DNA of 64,000 nt, from contig NZ_FMIC01000002.1 in assembly GCF_900091625.1 (NCBI RefSeq), forward strand, positions 6,944,001 to 7,008,000. Reading direction: 5' to 3'. Made by a program: the position numbers and the translations under genes. This document shows, piece by piece, positions 9,218 to 17,961 of this stretch. Positions within the stretch are counted from its first letter, which is position 1. Each line of letters opens with the position of its first letter. The notes below the pieces were generated by a model. It was not told the origin of the DNA, ran no database searches, and worked only from the letters and a program-made list of their open reading frames with translations. This DNA comes from Micromonospora peucetia. GTDB taxonomy: Bacteria; Actinomycetota; Actinomycetes; Mycobacteriales; Micromonosporaceae.

Positions 9218-9468
9218 GGCGGTCCCACGATAACGGTCCGCGTAGCGGTGGCGGTACGGCCGGTCAGGCGACCCGCGGGAGGAAGTCTTGTGTCGGCCCC
9301 GGATCGGGTGTGAGATCGAGCCAGGGACGTGAGGCAGCTCACCCGCCCGCCCGTTGATTACCCGCAACCCGGCACAGCACCGGAGGATGTCGCCGCGGAA
9401 CCCGACCGGGCCGCTTCCCCGTCGCGCGCGGCGGTCGCCACCAACCACGGCTGAGGGAGGTGCGCCCC

Positions 9469-11628
9469 ATGGCGCAGAAGAGTCAGGAAAAGGGGACCGC
9501 CGGCGGCGCGCCGGTGGTGACCGAGCCCGGCAGGATCCGCAACGTGGTGCTCGTCGGGCACTCCGGAGCGGGCAAGACGACCCTGGTCGAGGCGCTGCTC
9601 ACGGCGAGCGGCACGATCGGCCGGGCCGGCGACGTCGCCAGCGGCACCACCGTCTGCGACCACGACCCGGCAGCCGTACGCCAGCAGCGCTCGGTGAGCC
9701 TGGCCTGCGCGCCGCTGCTGCACGACGGGATTAAGGTCAACCTGCTCGACACCCCCGGCTACGCCGATTTCGTCGGCGAACTGCGGGCGGGGCTGCGGGC
9801 CGCCGACGCGGCGCTCTTCGTGGTCTCCGCCGTCGACGGGATGGACGCCGCCACCGCCGCCCTCTGGGAGGAGTGCGCGGCGGTCGACATGCCCCGGGCC
9901 GTCGCCGTGGCCCGGCTGGACCACCCGCGCGCCGACTTCGACGAGGCGGTCGCGCTGTGCCAGCGGGTCTTCGGCGACAACGTGATGCCGCTCTACCTGC
10001 CGATGCTCGGCGACGACGGAGTCTCCACCGCCGGCCTGCTCGGCCTGATCACCCGCCGGGTCTTCGACTACACCGCCGGCCTGCCGGCGCAGGTACGCGA
10101 GCCGGACCCGGAGCACCTGCCCGCCATCGCCGAGTCCCGCAACGAGCTGATCGAGGGGATCATCGCCGAGAGCGAGGACGAGTCACTGATGGACCGCTAC
10201 CTCGACGGCGAGGAGATCGGCACCGAGGTGCTCGTCGACGACCTGGAGAAGGCGGTCGCCCGCGGCCACTTCTACCCGGTGGTACCGGTCTGCGCCGGGA
10301 CCGGCGTCGGGCTGGACGCGCTGCTGGAGGTGCTCACCGCCGGCTTCCCGTCGCCGCTGGAGCACGAGCTGCCCGCGGTCGCCGGGGTGGACGGCTCCCC
10401 CCGACCGCCGCTGACCTGCGACCCGGACGGCCCGCTGGTCGCCGAGGTGGTCAAGACGACCGTCGACCGGCACGTCGGGCGGGTCTCCCTGGTCCGGGTC
10501 TTCTCCGGCACGCTGCGCCCCGAGCAGACCGTGCACGTCTCCGGGCACGGGATGGCCGAGCGGGGCCATCCCGACCACGACGCCGACGAGCGGGTCGGCC
10601 ACATCTTCACGCCGCTGGGCGCGAGCCTGCGTGAGGTGGGCGCCTGCGTGGCCGGCGACATCTGCGCGATCACCAAGTCGGGCAGCGCGGAGACCGGCGA
10701 CACCATCTCCGCCAAGGACGACCCGCTGCTGATCGCCCCCTGGGAGATGCCCGAGCCGCTCCTGCCGGTGGCCGTCGCGGCGCGCAGCCGCGCCGACGAG
10801 GACGCCCTCGCGCGGAACCTGGCCCGGCTGGTCGCCGGCGACCCCACCATGCGGCTGGAGCGCAACCCGGAGACCCACCAGCTGGTGCTCTGGTGCATGG
10901 GCGAGGCGCACGCCGACGTGGTGCTGGAGCGCCTGCGCGCCGGCGGCGTGGAGCTGGACACCGAGCCGGTACGGGTCGCGCTGCGCGAGACGCTGACCGT
11001 CCCGGCCAAGGGGCACGGCCGGCACGTCAAGCAGTCCGGCGGCCACGGCCAGTACGCCGTCTGCGACATCGAGGTCGAGCCGCTGCCGCCCGGCACCGGG
11101 TTCGAGTTCGTCGACCGGGTGGTCGGCGGGGCGGTGCCGCACAACTACATCCCCTCCGTCGAGAAGGGCGTACGCGCCCAGATGGAGCGCGGCCTGGTCG
11201 CCGGCCATCCGGTGGTGGACCTGCGGGTGACCCTCGTCGACGGCAAGGCGCACAGCGTCGACTCCTCCGACGCGGCCTTCCAGACCGCCGGCGCGCTGGC
11301 GCTGCGGGACGCCGCCGAGAAGGGCCAGCCGGCGCTGTTGGAGCCGGTCGACGAGGTGCTGGTCCGGGTGCCCGATTCCGCGGTGGGCGCAACGATGGGT
11401 GATCTGTCCGGCCGGCGGGGCCGGGTGCTCGGCACCGAGGCCGACCCCGAGGCAGAGGGACGCACCCTGATCCGCGCCGAGGTGCCCGCCACGGAACTAC
11501 TCCGCTACGCGGTCGAGCTGCGCTCGATGACGTCGGGCACCGGCACGTTCCGCCGCCACTTCGTCCGCTACGACCCGATGCCCACCCACCTGGCCGACCA
11601 GATCCGCAAGGAACACCCCCAGCCCTGA
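9469..11628 (+). CDS. Elongation factor G-like protein (EF-G2/FusA2 type)
   Basis: Translation-factor GTPase paralogue, 719 residues. G1 GHSGAGKTT lies near residues 30-38, G3 DTPGYAD near 94-100, and domains II-V follow (GHGRHVKQSGGHGQYAV in domain IV; EVLVRVPDSAVGATMGDLSGRRG in domain V). The G4 motif NKxD is replaced by RLDH (about 149-152), and G2 is also poorly kept; both are typical of actinobacterial EF-G-like proteins that are not the main translocase. ATG 9469 has a GAGGGAGG ribosome binding site 8 bases before it. It is divergent from pgsA. Exact role unknown. Confidence 0.88.
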   Translation: MAQKSQEKGTAGGAPVVTEPGRIRNVVLVGHSGAGKTTLVEALLTASGTIGRAGDVASGTTVCDHDPAAVRQQRSVSLACAPLLHDGIKVNLLDTPGYADFVGELRAGLRAADAALFVVSAVDGMDAATAALWEECAAVDMPRAVAVARLDHPRADFDEAVALCQRVFGDNVMPLYLPMLGDDGVSTAGLLGLITRRVFDYTAGLPAQVREPDPEHLPAIAESRNELIEGIIAESEDESLMDRYLDGEEIGTEVLVDDLEKAVARGHFYPVVPVCAGTGVGLDALLEVLTAGFPSPLEHELPAVAGVDGSPRPPLTCDPDGPLVAEVVKTTVDRHVGRVSLVRVFSGTLRPEQTVHVSGHGMAERGHPDHDADERVGHIFTPLGASLREVGACVAGDICAITKSGSAETGDTISAKDDPLLIAPWEMPEPLLPVAVAARSRADEDALARNLARLVAGDPTMRLERNPETHQLVLWCMGEAHADVVLERLRAGGVELDTEPVRVALRETLTVPAKGHGRHVKQSGGHGQYAVCDIEVEPLPPGTGFEFVDRVVGGAVPHNYIPSVEKGVRAQMERGLVAGHPVVDLRVTLVDGKAHSVDSSDAAFQTAGALALRDAAEKGQPALLEPVDEVLVRVPDSAVGATMGDLSGRRGRVLGTEADPEAEGRTLIRAEVPATELLRYAVELRSMTSGTGTFRRHFVRYDPMPTHLADQIRKEHPQP

Positions 11629-11746
11629 CCCCCCACCCATCCCGCCCACCCCGCCCAGCGCCCGGCCCGGCCCATCCCGCCCAGCCCGGCAGCCCAGCCC
11701 ATCCCGCCCGGCCCAGCCCGGGCCGGCCCGGCCCGGCCCGGCCCGG
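11629..11746. repeat. C-rich low-complexity tract with iterated GGCCC units
   Basis: Gap behind the EF-G-like gene, made of CCCGCC/CCCAGC and GGCCC repeats with at least five CGGCC units in a row near 11721-11746. It leads straight into stem-loop element A. Nothing coding is seen. Such tracts may slow polymerase or promote slippage. Confidence 0.6.
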
Positions 11747-11828
11747 CCTCGTCGATCATGCAGTTGCGGCCCCGGCAAAAGGGGCAACTCGGGGCACTGT
11801 GCCCGCCATAACTGCATGATCGGCGAGG
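11747..11828. repeat. Dispersed stem-loop element, copy A
   Basis: Inverted arms of 19 bp with one mismatch (CCTCGTCGATCATGCAGTT at 11747-11765; its complement at 11810-11828) enclose a 44-base loop that begins with GCGGCCCCGGCAAAA. Copies B (25593-25665) and C (50358-50436) have the same arm-loop plan and the same GCCCCGRCAA box just inside the left arm. It lies between the convergent EF-G-like and aldo/keto reductase genes. Terminator, REP-like or mobile miniature element are all possible. Confidence 0.75.
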
Positions 11829-11965
11829 CAACGTGTCCGTGGATCTAGCGGAGCCCTCTCCGCTCCCGACGCCTTGGCACGAGAGGTGCCGTTGGTGAGA
11901 CAGCCCCGGCACGACGGGGTGAGGGTGATGGGGCGAGGGCGGCAGGGCCTCCGCGGCTCCGAACC

Positions 11966-12029
11966 GGGTGGTGGATCAGGGGCGGGTGGTGGATCAGGGG
12001 CGGGTGGTGGATCAGGGGCGGGTGGTGGG
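11966..12029. repeat. 18-bp tandem repeat, 3.5 copies, at the aldo/keto reductase 3' end
   Basis: Units GGGTGGTGGATCAGGGGC at 11966-11983, 11984-12001 and 12002-12019, then half a unit. On the minus strand each unit holds the final codons ACC CGC CCC TGA of the reductase, so the stop codon is present three times in a row. Confidence 0.85.
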
Positions 12030-13070
12030 GAGCATCGGGTTCGGCCGGTAGGGGCGGTCGGCGTCGCGGAGGGCGGCTGACCGCAGCGCGGCCAACTGGC
12101 GCTCCACCTCGGCGAACTGGTCGGCCGGCAGCGGGCCCCGGTGCAGGGCGCCGGCGTTCTCCTGCACCTGGGCCACCGTGCGGCAGCCGGGAATCGGGAC
12201 CGTGCGGTCGCTGCGCGCCCAGAGCCAGCCGAGCGCGCCCTGGGCGAGGGTACGTCCGTCGGCGGTCAACGCCGCCCGCACGGCGGCGACCCGGCGCAGC
12301 CACTCCGGTGCCGGCCGGCCGCCCCGGAACCACTCCAACCAACCGGGGGCGACCCCCCGTACGTCGTCGCGGGGCAGCGTGGAGCCGGCCGTGTACTTGC
12401 CGGAGAGCAGCCCCATCCCCAGCGGTCCCCGGTTGACACTGGCCAGGTCGTACTTGTCGCAGACGGCGAGCAGCTCGGGGGCGTCGCGGAGCACCGACAG
12501 CGCGTGCTGCACGGCAGTGGCGTGCCGGGCGCCCAGGCCGAACGCGGCGGCCCGGTCGGGGCGGTCGGTGCTCCAGCCGTACGCCCGGATCAGCCCCTCG
12601 GCGACCAGGTCCTCCAGGGTGCCGACGAGCGCCTCGGCCCGGGGCACCGGCAGGTCCGCGAGGTGCAGCTGGTAGAGGTCGATCCGGTCGGTGCCCAGCC
12701 TGCGCAGCGAGTGCGCGACGGCCTGCCGCAGGTACGCCGGGGAGGCGTCCTCGCCGGTGGCCTGGCGGGTGGCCTCGTCGAAGGTGCAGCCCCACTTGGT
12801 GGCGATCACGGCCTCGTCGCGCCGGCCGGCGAGGGCCCGGCCGAGCACCCGTTCCCCGTGCCCGGCCCCGTACGTGTCGGCGGTGTCGAAGAGCGTCACC
12901 CCGAGGTCGAGGGCGTGCCGGATCGCGCGGATCGACTCGTCGTCGTCGACGGCGCCCCAGCCCAGCGGCTGGACGCCCTGGGCCCAGGGGCCGCCGATCG
13001 CCCAGCACCCCATGCCGAGGGCGCTGACCTCGATGCCGCTGCGGCCCAACGTCCGCGTCGTCACTGCCAT
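12012..13070 (-). CDS. Aldo/keto reductase family oxidoreductase
   Basis: NADPH-dependent reductase with a TIM-barrel fold, 352 residues. Family motifs: SALGMGCWAIGG near the N-terminus, the catalytic Asp/Tyr region LFDTADTYGAGHGERVLG, catalytic Lys in AVIATKWG, the DRIDLYQLHLADL strand, and a C-terminal IPGCRTVAQVQENAGAL cofactor-binding block. Substrate unknown. ATG 13070 lies 6 bases after a CACGAT box, so a leaderless start is possible. It is convergent with the EF-G-like gene and its 3' end sits in an 18-bp tandem repeat. Confidence 0.9.
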   Translation of the reverse strand: MAVTTRTLGRSGIEVSALGMGCWAIGGPWAQGVQPLGWGAVDDDESIRAIRHALDLGVTLFDTADTYGAGHGERVLGRALAGRRDEAVIATKWGCTFDEATRQATGEDASPAYLRQAVAHSLRRLGTDRIDLYQLHLADLPVPRAEALVGTLEDLVAEGLIRAYGWSTDRPDRAAAFGLGARHATAVQHALSVLRDAPELLAVCDKYDLASVNRGPLGMGLLSGKYTAGSTLPRDDVRGVAPGWLEWFRGGRPAPEWLRRVAAVRAALTADGRTLAQGALGWLWARSDRTVPIPGCRTVAQVQENAGALHRGPLPADQFAEVERQLAALRSAALRDADRPYRPNPMLPTTRP

Positions 13071-13210
13071 CGCCGCATCGTGCCACCTCGCGCCCCTACC
13101 CGGGGTGGAAAGTTCGCCGGCGAGGGCTACGTGCCCGCTGCGGCCCGCCTCGGGCGGAAGCGGCAGCCCGCCCCGGACGGAGGCGAGGGGCCGCGCGGCG
13201 GGCGGGTCGG

Positions 13211-13756
13211 TCAGGTCGGCCAGGCTCGGGTGAACAGGTCGCGGGTGTCGGTGAGCAGTTGCGGCAGGACCTTCGTGCGCCCGATCACGGGCATGAAGTT
13301 GGCGTCGCCGCCCCAGCGGGGCACCACGTGCTGGTGCAGGTGCGCGGCGATCCCCGCGCCGGCCACGCCGCCCTGGTTCATGCCCAGGTTGAACCCGTGC
13401 GCGTTGCTGACCTTGCGCACCACCCGCATGGCGGTCTGGGTGAACGCCGCCAGCTCGGTGGTCTCGGCCAGATCCAGCTCCGTGTAGTCGGCCACGTGCC
13501 GGTAGGGGCAGACGAGCAGGTGCCCCGGGTTGTAGGGGTAGAGGTTGAGCACCGCGAAGACGTGCTCACCCCTGGACACCACCAGGCTCTCCTCGGGCGA
13601 GAGCCCCGGCGCCCGGCAGAACGGGCAGCCGGCGGGCCGTTCGTAGCCGCCCTCGGGCTGGTCCTCCCCGGAGACGTAGGTCATCCGGTGCGGTGTCCAG
13701 AGCCGCTCCAGGCCGTCGGCCATGCCGCTGTCCATGTGCCGTTCCACCCCTGTCAC
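13211..13756 (-). CDS. HIT domain protein (Ap4A phosphorylase-like, Rv2613c type)
   Basis: Histidine-triad nucleotide hydrolase/phosphorylase, 181 residues. The HIT motif HLHQHVVPRWGGD is clear, with GHLLVCPYRHVADY upstream and a CPFC motif near residue 45 like the metal-binding cysteines of Rv2613c, which phosphorolyses diadenosine tetraphosphate. A C-terminal LLTDTRDLFTRAW helix also matches. GTG 13756 lies 6 bases after TAGGAT (13763-13768 on the minus strand), suggesting a leaderless message. In mycobacteria this gene sits between thrS and pgsA; here thrS and pgsA have both been moved away by inserted genes. Confidence 0.9.
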   Translation of the reverse strand: MTGVERHMDSGMADGLERLWTPHRMTYVSGEDQPEGGYERPAGCPFCRAPGLSPEESLVVSRGEHVFAVLNLYPYNPGHLLVCPYRHVADYTELDLAETTELAAFTQTAMRVVRKVSNAHGFNLGMNQGGVAGAGIAAHLHQHVVPRWGGDANFMPVIGRTKVLPQLLTDTRDLFTRAWPT

Positions 13757-13878
13757 GCCACGATCCTACGTTCCCCACGGGCGCCGTCCCGGAGCCCGTA
13801 CGCCGGCCTGTGCCCGACGCCCGACGGCCCCGGCGGGCCGGACCACGTTCAGGGAGACGGACAGGGGGCCGAAGGTTC

Positions 13879-13908
13879 TTGACGAAGTGATGAACGCAAA
13901 TGAAGAAT
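13879..13908 (+). promoter_or_regulatory. Promoter of first M15 peptidase gene
   Basis: TTGACG (13879-13884), an 18-base spacer and AAGAAT (13903-13908). The same sequence with only a few changes lies before the second copy at 14812-14841, so it was duplicated with the gene. It places transcription start near 13915 and argues that GTG 13947, not the upstream in-frame ATG 13890, starts translation. Confidence 0.6.
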
Positions 13909-13946
13909 CTAGCCACATGTATCGCCGCCCGTCGATTGGAGTCTCC

Positions 13947-14690
13947 GTGAGAACCGTATTCCGCCGGATCGGCCGGGTGTTCGCCGCCTGCACGCTCGCC
14001 GCGGTCACCACCCTCGTCGGGGTGGTGGCGACAAGCAGCGCGGCGCAGGCCGACGGCTGCTACACCTGGGGACGCACGCTTTCGCAGGGAATGTCCGGCG
14101 AAGACGTCCGACAGCTCCAGATCCGGGTCGCCGGCTACCCCGGCTACGGCGCGGTGCTCGGCCTCGACGGGGTGTACGGTCCAGCCACCCGCTCCGCCGT
14201 GATCCGCTTCCAGCAGGCGTACGGCCTGGGCGCGGACGGCGTCGCCGGGGCGCAGACCTTCAGCCGGCTCTACGCGTTGCAGGACGACGACTGCACCCCG
14301 GCCAACTTCGCCTACTCCGAGCTGAACAAGTGCAACAGCACCTGGGCCGGCGGCGCGGTCGCGGCGGGCACCGCCCGGTTCAACGCGCTGGTGTCGATGT
14401 GGAAGCTCCAGGCCCTCCGGCACGCCCTCGGCGGCGCGCCGATCCAGATCAGCAGCGGCTTCCGCAGCTACGCCTGCAACAACGCGGTCGGCGGCATCTC
14501 CACCAGCCGGCACCTCTACGGCGACGGCGTCGACCTGGTCGGGGCGCACTCCTTCTGCCGGCTCGCCCAGCAGGCCCGCAACCACGGTTTCAGCAACATC
14601 CTCGGCCCCGGCTACCCGGGCCACAACGACCACACCCACGTGGCCGCCACCCCGGGCCGCTCCTGGTCCGCCCCGAGCTGCGGAATCTGA
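13947..14690 (+). CDS. Secreted zinc D-Ala-D-Ala carboxypeptidase-like protein (PG-binding + M15), copy 1
   Basis: 247 residues. A signal peptide (RRIGRVFAACTLAAVTTLVGVV, cleavage after AQA at about residue 35) is followed by a peptidoglycan-binding domain 1 (about 48-105; GEDVRQLQIRVAGYPGYG, LGLDGVYGPATRSAVIRFQQ) and a peptidase M15 domain (about 115-247). Zinc ligands fit HLYGDGVD (H-x6-D) and NDHTHV. The layout matches Streptomyces albus G carboxypeptidase, which cleaves peptidoglycan stem peptides. GTG 13947 has a GGAG site 5 bases before it, and the signal peptide begins cleanly there. A tandem copy follows at 14881. Confidence 0.88.
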   Translation: MRTVFRRIGRVFAACTLAAVTTLVGVVATSSAAQADGCYTWGRTLSQGMSGEDVRQLQIRVAGYPGYGAVLGLDGVYGPATRSAVIRFQQAYGLGADGVAGAQTFSRLYALQDDDCTPANFAYSELNKCNSTWAGGAVAAGTARFNALVSMWKLQALRHALGGAPIQISSGFRSYACNNAVGGISTSRHLYGDGVDLVGAHSFCRLAQQARNHGFSNILGPGYPGHNDHTHVAATPGRSWSAPSCGI

Positions 14691-14705
14691 CGCCTGACGA
14701 GCCGG

Positions 14706-14742
14706 CATCGAAGGCCCCCCGCCTCGCGGAGGGTCTTCGATG
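14706..14742 (+). terminator. Hairpin terminator between the two M15 genes
   Basis: 16-bp stem with two G-U pairs (14706-14721 with 14727-14742) and a 5-base loop, 15 bases after the stop of copy 1. It separates the two copies into single-gene transcripts. Confidence 0.75.
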
Positions 14743-14811
14743 CGCCGCGGGCCAGGCGCCCGAGCACCCCGGGCCCGCCCTGACCAAGGGGCTGGATAGG
14801 GGGTGAAGGTT

Positions 14812-14841
14812 CTTGACGAAGTGATGAACACAATTGAAGAA
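14812..14841 (+). promoter_or_regulatory. Promoter of second M15 peptidase gene
   Basis: TTGACG (14812-14817), 18-base spacer, AAGAAT (14836-14841), nearly identical to the promoter of copy 1. Confidence 0.6.
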
Positions 14842-14880
14842 TCTAGCCGCACGCATCGCCGCCCGTCGATTGGAGTCACC

Positions 14881-15618
14881 GTGAGAACCACATTCCGCCG
14901 GATCGGTCGGGCCCTCGCCGCCCTCACGCTCGCCGCGACCACCTCCCTCGTCGGGGTGGTGGCGACCAGCAGCGCGGCACAGGCCGACGGCTGCTACACC
15001 TGGGGACGCGTCCTGACGCAGGGCGCGACGGGCGAGGACGTCCGGCAGCTCCAGATCCGGCTCGCCGGCTACCCGGGATACGGCGGGGTGCTAGGCCTCG
15101 ACGGCGCCTTCGGCCCGGCGACCCGCTCCGCCCTGATCCGCTTCCAGCAGGCGTACGGGTTGAGCGCGGACGGCGCGGCCGGCCCGCAGACCTTCAACCA
15201 GCTCTACGCGTTGCAGGACAACGACTGCACGCCGGTCAACTTCACCTACGCGGAGCTGAACCGGTGCAACAGCACCTGGGCCGGTGGCGCGGTCTCCGCA
15301 AGCACCGCCCGGTTCAACGCCCTCGTGTCGATGTGGAAGCTCCAGGCCATGCGGAAGGCCCTCGGCAGCGTGTCGATCAACATCAGCAGCGGCTTCCGCA
15401 GCTACGCCTGCAACAGCGCGGTCGGCGGCGCCTCCAACAGCCGCCACCTTCACGGTGACGGCGTCGACCTGGTCGGCTCGCCCTCGTTCTGCCGGCTCGC
15501 CCAGCAGGCCCGCTACCACGGCTTCGGCAACATCCTCGGCCCCGGCTACCCGGGTCACAACGACCACACCCACGTCGGGGCGGTCGGCGGCTGGTCCGCG
15601 CCGAGCTGCGGCATCTGA
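14881..15618 (+). CDS. Secreted zinc D-Ala-D-Ala carboxypeptidase-like protein (PG-binding + M15), copy 2
   Basis: 245 residues, same architecture as the preceding gene: signal peptide ending AQA, peptidoglycan-binding domain (GEDVRQLQIRLAGYPGYG), and M15 domain with HLHGDGVD and NDHTHV zinc motifs. The two proteins are very similar over their whole length and differ mainly at the C-terminus (GAVGGWSAPSCGI here, AATPGRSWSAPSCGI in copy 1). GTG 14881 is preceded by GGAG. The duplication includes promoter and leader, so both are probably expressed under the same control. A strong hairpin follows at 15635-15691. Confidence 0.88.
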   Translation: MRTTFRRIGRALAALTLAATTSLVGVVATSSAAQADGCYTWGRVLTQGATGEDVRQLQIRLAGYPGYGGVLGLDGAFGPATRSALIRFQQAYGLSADGAAGPQTFNQLYALQDNDCTPVNFTYAELNRCNSTWAGGAVSASTARFNALVSMWKLQAMRKALGSVSINISSGFRSYACNSAVGGASNSRHLHGDGVDLVGSPSFCRLAQQARYHGFGNILGPGYPGHNDHTHVGAVGGWSAPSCGI

Positions 15619-15634
15619 GGCCCGCTTCACCGTC

Positions 15635-15691
15635 ACGCCGGATGCCCCCGTCCCGCCGCCGATCGCGGCGTCGGGCGGGGGCATCCGGCGT
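15635..15691. terminator. Long bidirectional hairpin terminator
   Basis: Perfect 15-bp stem (ACGCCGGATGCCCCC at 15635-15649, complement at 15677-15691) with a smaller hairpin inside the loop, between the convergent M15 copy 2 and thrS. Confidence 0.8.
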
Positions 15692-15745
15692 TCGCGGAGC
15701 CTGGTGTCGGTCAACCGGTCGGCGCGGGGCCGACCGGCGAGGGCG

Positions 15746-17755
15746 TCACGCCTCGGCGGCGGACGGGCCGATGTTGGTCCTTGAGCTGACCACGTCCAGC
15801 ACGTGGGCCACCGCCTCGGCGATCGGCACCCCGTTACGCTGCGAGCCGTCCCGGTAGCGGAACGAGACCGTGCCGGCGGCCACGTCGTCGTCGCCGGCGA
15901 TCACCATGAACGGGATCTTCTGCTGCTGGGCGGTGCGGATCTTCTTCTGCATCCGGTCGTCGCCCGCGTCGACCTGGGCGCGGATGCCCTCGGCGCGCAG
16001 CGCGGCGACGAAGCCGTGCAGGTAGTCGGTGTGGTCCTCGCGGATCGGGATGCCGACCACCTGCACCGGGGCCAGCCAGGCCGGGAACGCGCCCGCGTAG
16101 TGCTCGGTCAGCACCCCGAAGAAGCGCTCGATCGAGCCGAACAGCGCCCGGTGGATCATCACGGGCTGCTTCCTCGTGCCGTCCGCCGCCTGGTACTCCA
16201 GGCCGAACCGCGCCGGCTGGTTGAAGTCGACCTGGATGGTGGACATCTGCCAGGTCCGGCCGATCGCGTCCTTGGCCTGCACCGAGATCTTCGGGCCGTA
16301 GAAGGCCGCGCCGCCCGGGTCGGGCACCAGGTCCAGCCCGGACTGCGCCGCCGCCGTCCGCAGCGCCTCGGTCGCCTCCGCCCAGTCCTCGTCCGCGCCG
16401 ATGAACTTCGGCGAGTCGTCGCGGGTGGACAGCTCCAGGTAGAAGTCGTCCAGGCCGTAGTCGCGCAGCAGGTCGAGCACGAAGGTCAGCAGCGCGGTCA
16501 GCTCGCCCGGCATCTGCTCCCGGGTGCAGTAGATGTGCGAGTCGTCCTGGGTCAGGCCACGCACCCGGGTCAGGCCGTGCACCACGCCCGACTTCTCGTA
16601 CCGGTAGACGGTGCCGAATTCGAACAGCCGCAGCGGCAGCTCCCGGTAGGACCGCCCGCGCGACCTGAAGATCAGGTTGTGCATCGGGCAGTTCATCGCC
16701 TTCAGGTAATATTCCGCGCCCTCCAGCTGCATGGGCGGGAACATCGTGTCGGCGTAGTAGGGCAGGTGGCCCGAGGTCTCGAACAGCTGCGCCTTGGTGA
16801 TGTGCGGGGTGTTGACGAACTCGTACCCCGCCTCCTCGTGCCGGCGGCGGGAGTAGTTCTCCAGCTCACGGCGGATGATGCCGCCCTTGGGGTGGAAGAC
16901 CGCCAGGCCCGAGCCGACCTCGTCGGGGAAGCTGAACAGGTCCAGGTCAGCGCCGAGCTTGCGGTGGTCGCGCCGGGCGGCCTCCTCCAGCAGCTTCAGG
17001 TACGCCTTCAGCTCGTCCCGGGTCGGCCACGCGGTGCCGTACACCCGCTGGAGCTGTGGGTTCTTCTCCGACCCGCGCCAGTACGCGGCGGCCGAGCGCA
17101 TCAGCTTGAACGCGCCGATCAGCCGGGTGTTCGGCAGGTGCGGGCCCCGGCACAGGTCCGACCAGCAGACCTTGTCCTCTTTCGCGGCGAGGTTGTCGTA
17201 GATGGTCAGCTCACCGCCGCCCACCTCCATCACCTCGGAGGTGTCCAGCCCTTCGCCCTTGACCTCGATCAGCTCCAGCTTGAACGGCTCGGCGGCCAGC
17301 TCCGCCTTCGCCTCGTCGAGGCTGCCGAAGCGGCGGCGGCGGAACCGCTGCCCGGACTTGATGATCTCCTGCATCCGCTTCTCGAGCTTGGCCAGGTCGT
17401 CGGGCTGGAACGGCTTGTCGACGGCGAAGTCGTAGTAGAAGCCGTTCTCGATGGGCGGACCGATGCCCAGCCTGGCCTCGGGGAAGACGTCCTGCACGGC
17501 CTGGGCGAGCACGTGGGCGCAGGAGTGCCGCAGCACGTTGAGCCCGTCCGGCGAGTCGAGGCTGACCGGCTCGACCTCGGTGTCGGCCTGCGGCGCCCAG
17601 TCCAGGTCGCGCAGCTGGCCCTGCGGGTCGCGGACCACCACGATCGCCTTCGGGCCGGACGCGGGCAGACCGGCCGCGGCCACCGCGTCGGCCGCCGTGG
17701 TCCCGGCGGCGACGACGACGGGGTCGGCCACGGCGGGGGTACGGGGTGCGGACAC
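15746..17755 (-). CDS. thrS: Threonine-tRNA ligase
   Basis: Class II aminoacyl-tRNA synthetase, 669 residues. A TGS-like N-terminal domain is followed by an editing domain ([20 protein letters not shown] holds the HxxxH of the editing site), the catalytic core with [21 protein letters not shown] (motif 2 and zinc cysteine) and the anticodon-binding domain. The frame runs open to 18559, but GTG 17755 has GGAGGAG 5 bases before it and gives the normal length. A TAGCAT box about 70 bases upstream is a candidate promoter. No T-box leader is seen. Confidence 0.96.
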   Translation of the reverse strand: MSAPRTPAVADPVVVAAGTTAADAVAAAGLPASGPKAIVVVRDPQGQLRDLDWAPQADTEVEPVSLDSPDGLNVLRHSCAHVLAQAVQDVFPEARLGIGPPIENGFYYDFAVDKPFQPDDLAKLEKRMQEIIKSGQRFRRRRFGSLDEAKAELAAEPFKLELIEVKGEGLDTSEVMEVGGGELTIYDNLAAKEDKVCWSDLCRGPHLPNTRLIGAFKLMRSAAAYWRGSEKNPQLQRVYGTAWPTRDELKAYLKLLEEAARRDHRKLGADLDLFSFPDEVGSGLAVFHPKGGIIRRELENYSRRRHEEAGYEFVNTPHITKAQLFETSGHLPYYADTMFPPMQLEGAEYYLKAMNCPMHNLIFRSRGRSYRELPLRLFEFGTVYRYEKSGVVHGLTRVRGLTQDDSHIYCTREQMPGELTALLTFVLDLLRDYGLDDFYLELSTRDDSPKFIGADEDWAEATEALRTAAAQSGLDLVPDPGGAAFYGPKISVQAKDAIGRTWQMSTIQVDFNQPARFGLEYQAADGTRKQPVMIHRALFGSIERFFGVLTEHYAGAFPAWLAPVQVVGIPIREDHTDYLHGFVAALRAEGIRAQVDAGDDRMQKKIRTAQQQKIPFMVIAGDDDVAAGTVSFRYRDGSQRNGVPIAEAVAHVLDVVSSRTNIGPSAAEA

Positions 17756-17888
17756 GGTGACTCCTCCAGCAGACGGCACGGATGACGCCGAACGTTCGGC
17801 TCCTGCGATGCTATCGGTCGCCCCCGCCGGCACGGTCGCCGACGCCACCGCCCCCGCGCCGTGTGGGACGCCAGAGCCGGGGACGCGG

Positions 17889-17940
17889 TAAGGAAGGGCA
17901 CCTTCCCAACGCCTGATGCACAGGGAGGTTTCCTTCCTAG
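17889..17940. repeat. Dispersed inverted repeat element, copy 2
   Basis: AGGAAGGGCACCTTCC at 17891-17906 and GGGAGGTTTCCTTCCT near 17923-17938 form an imperfect palindrome of the same type as 4774-4822. It lies between the ADP-ribosylglycohydrolase stop and thrS, both on the minus strand. Confidence 0.65.
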
Positions 17941-17961
17941 CCGCCATGCCGGTGGCCCGGG

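Noticed and set aside
11966..12029. CRISPR-like array
   Set aside because: Head-to-tail repeats without spacers and no cas genes; simple tandem duplication. The same applies at 53641-53703.
17756..17961. T-box riboswitch before thrS
   Set aside because: No T-box consensus or specifier stem was seen in the 206-base gap.
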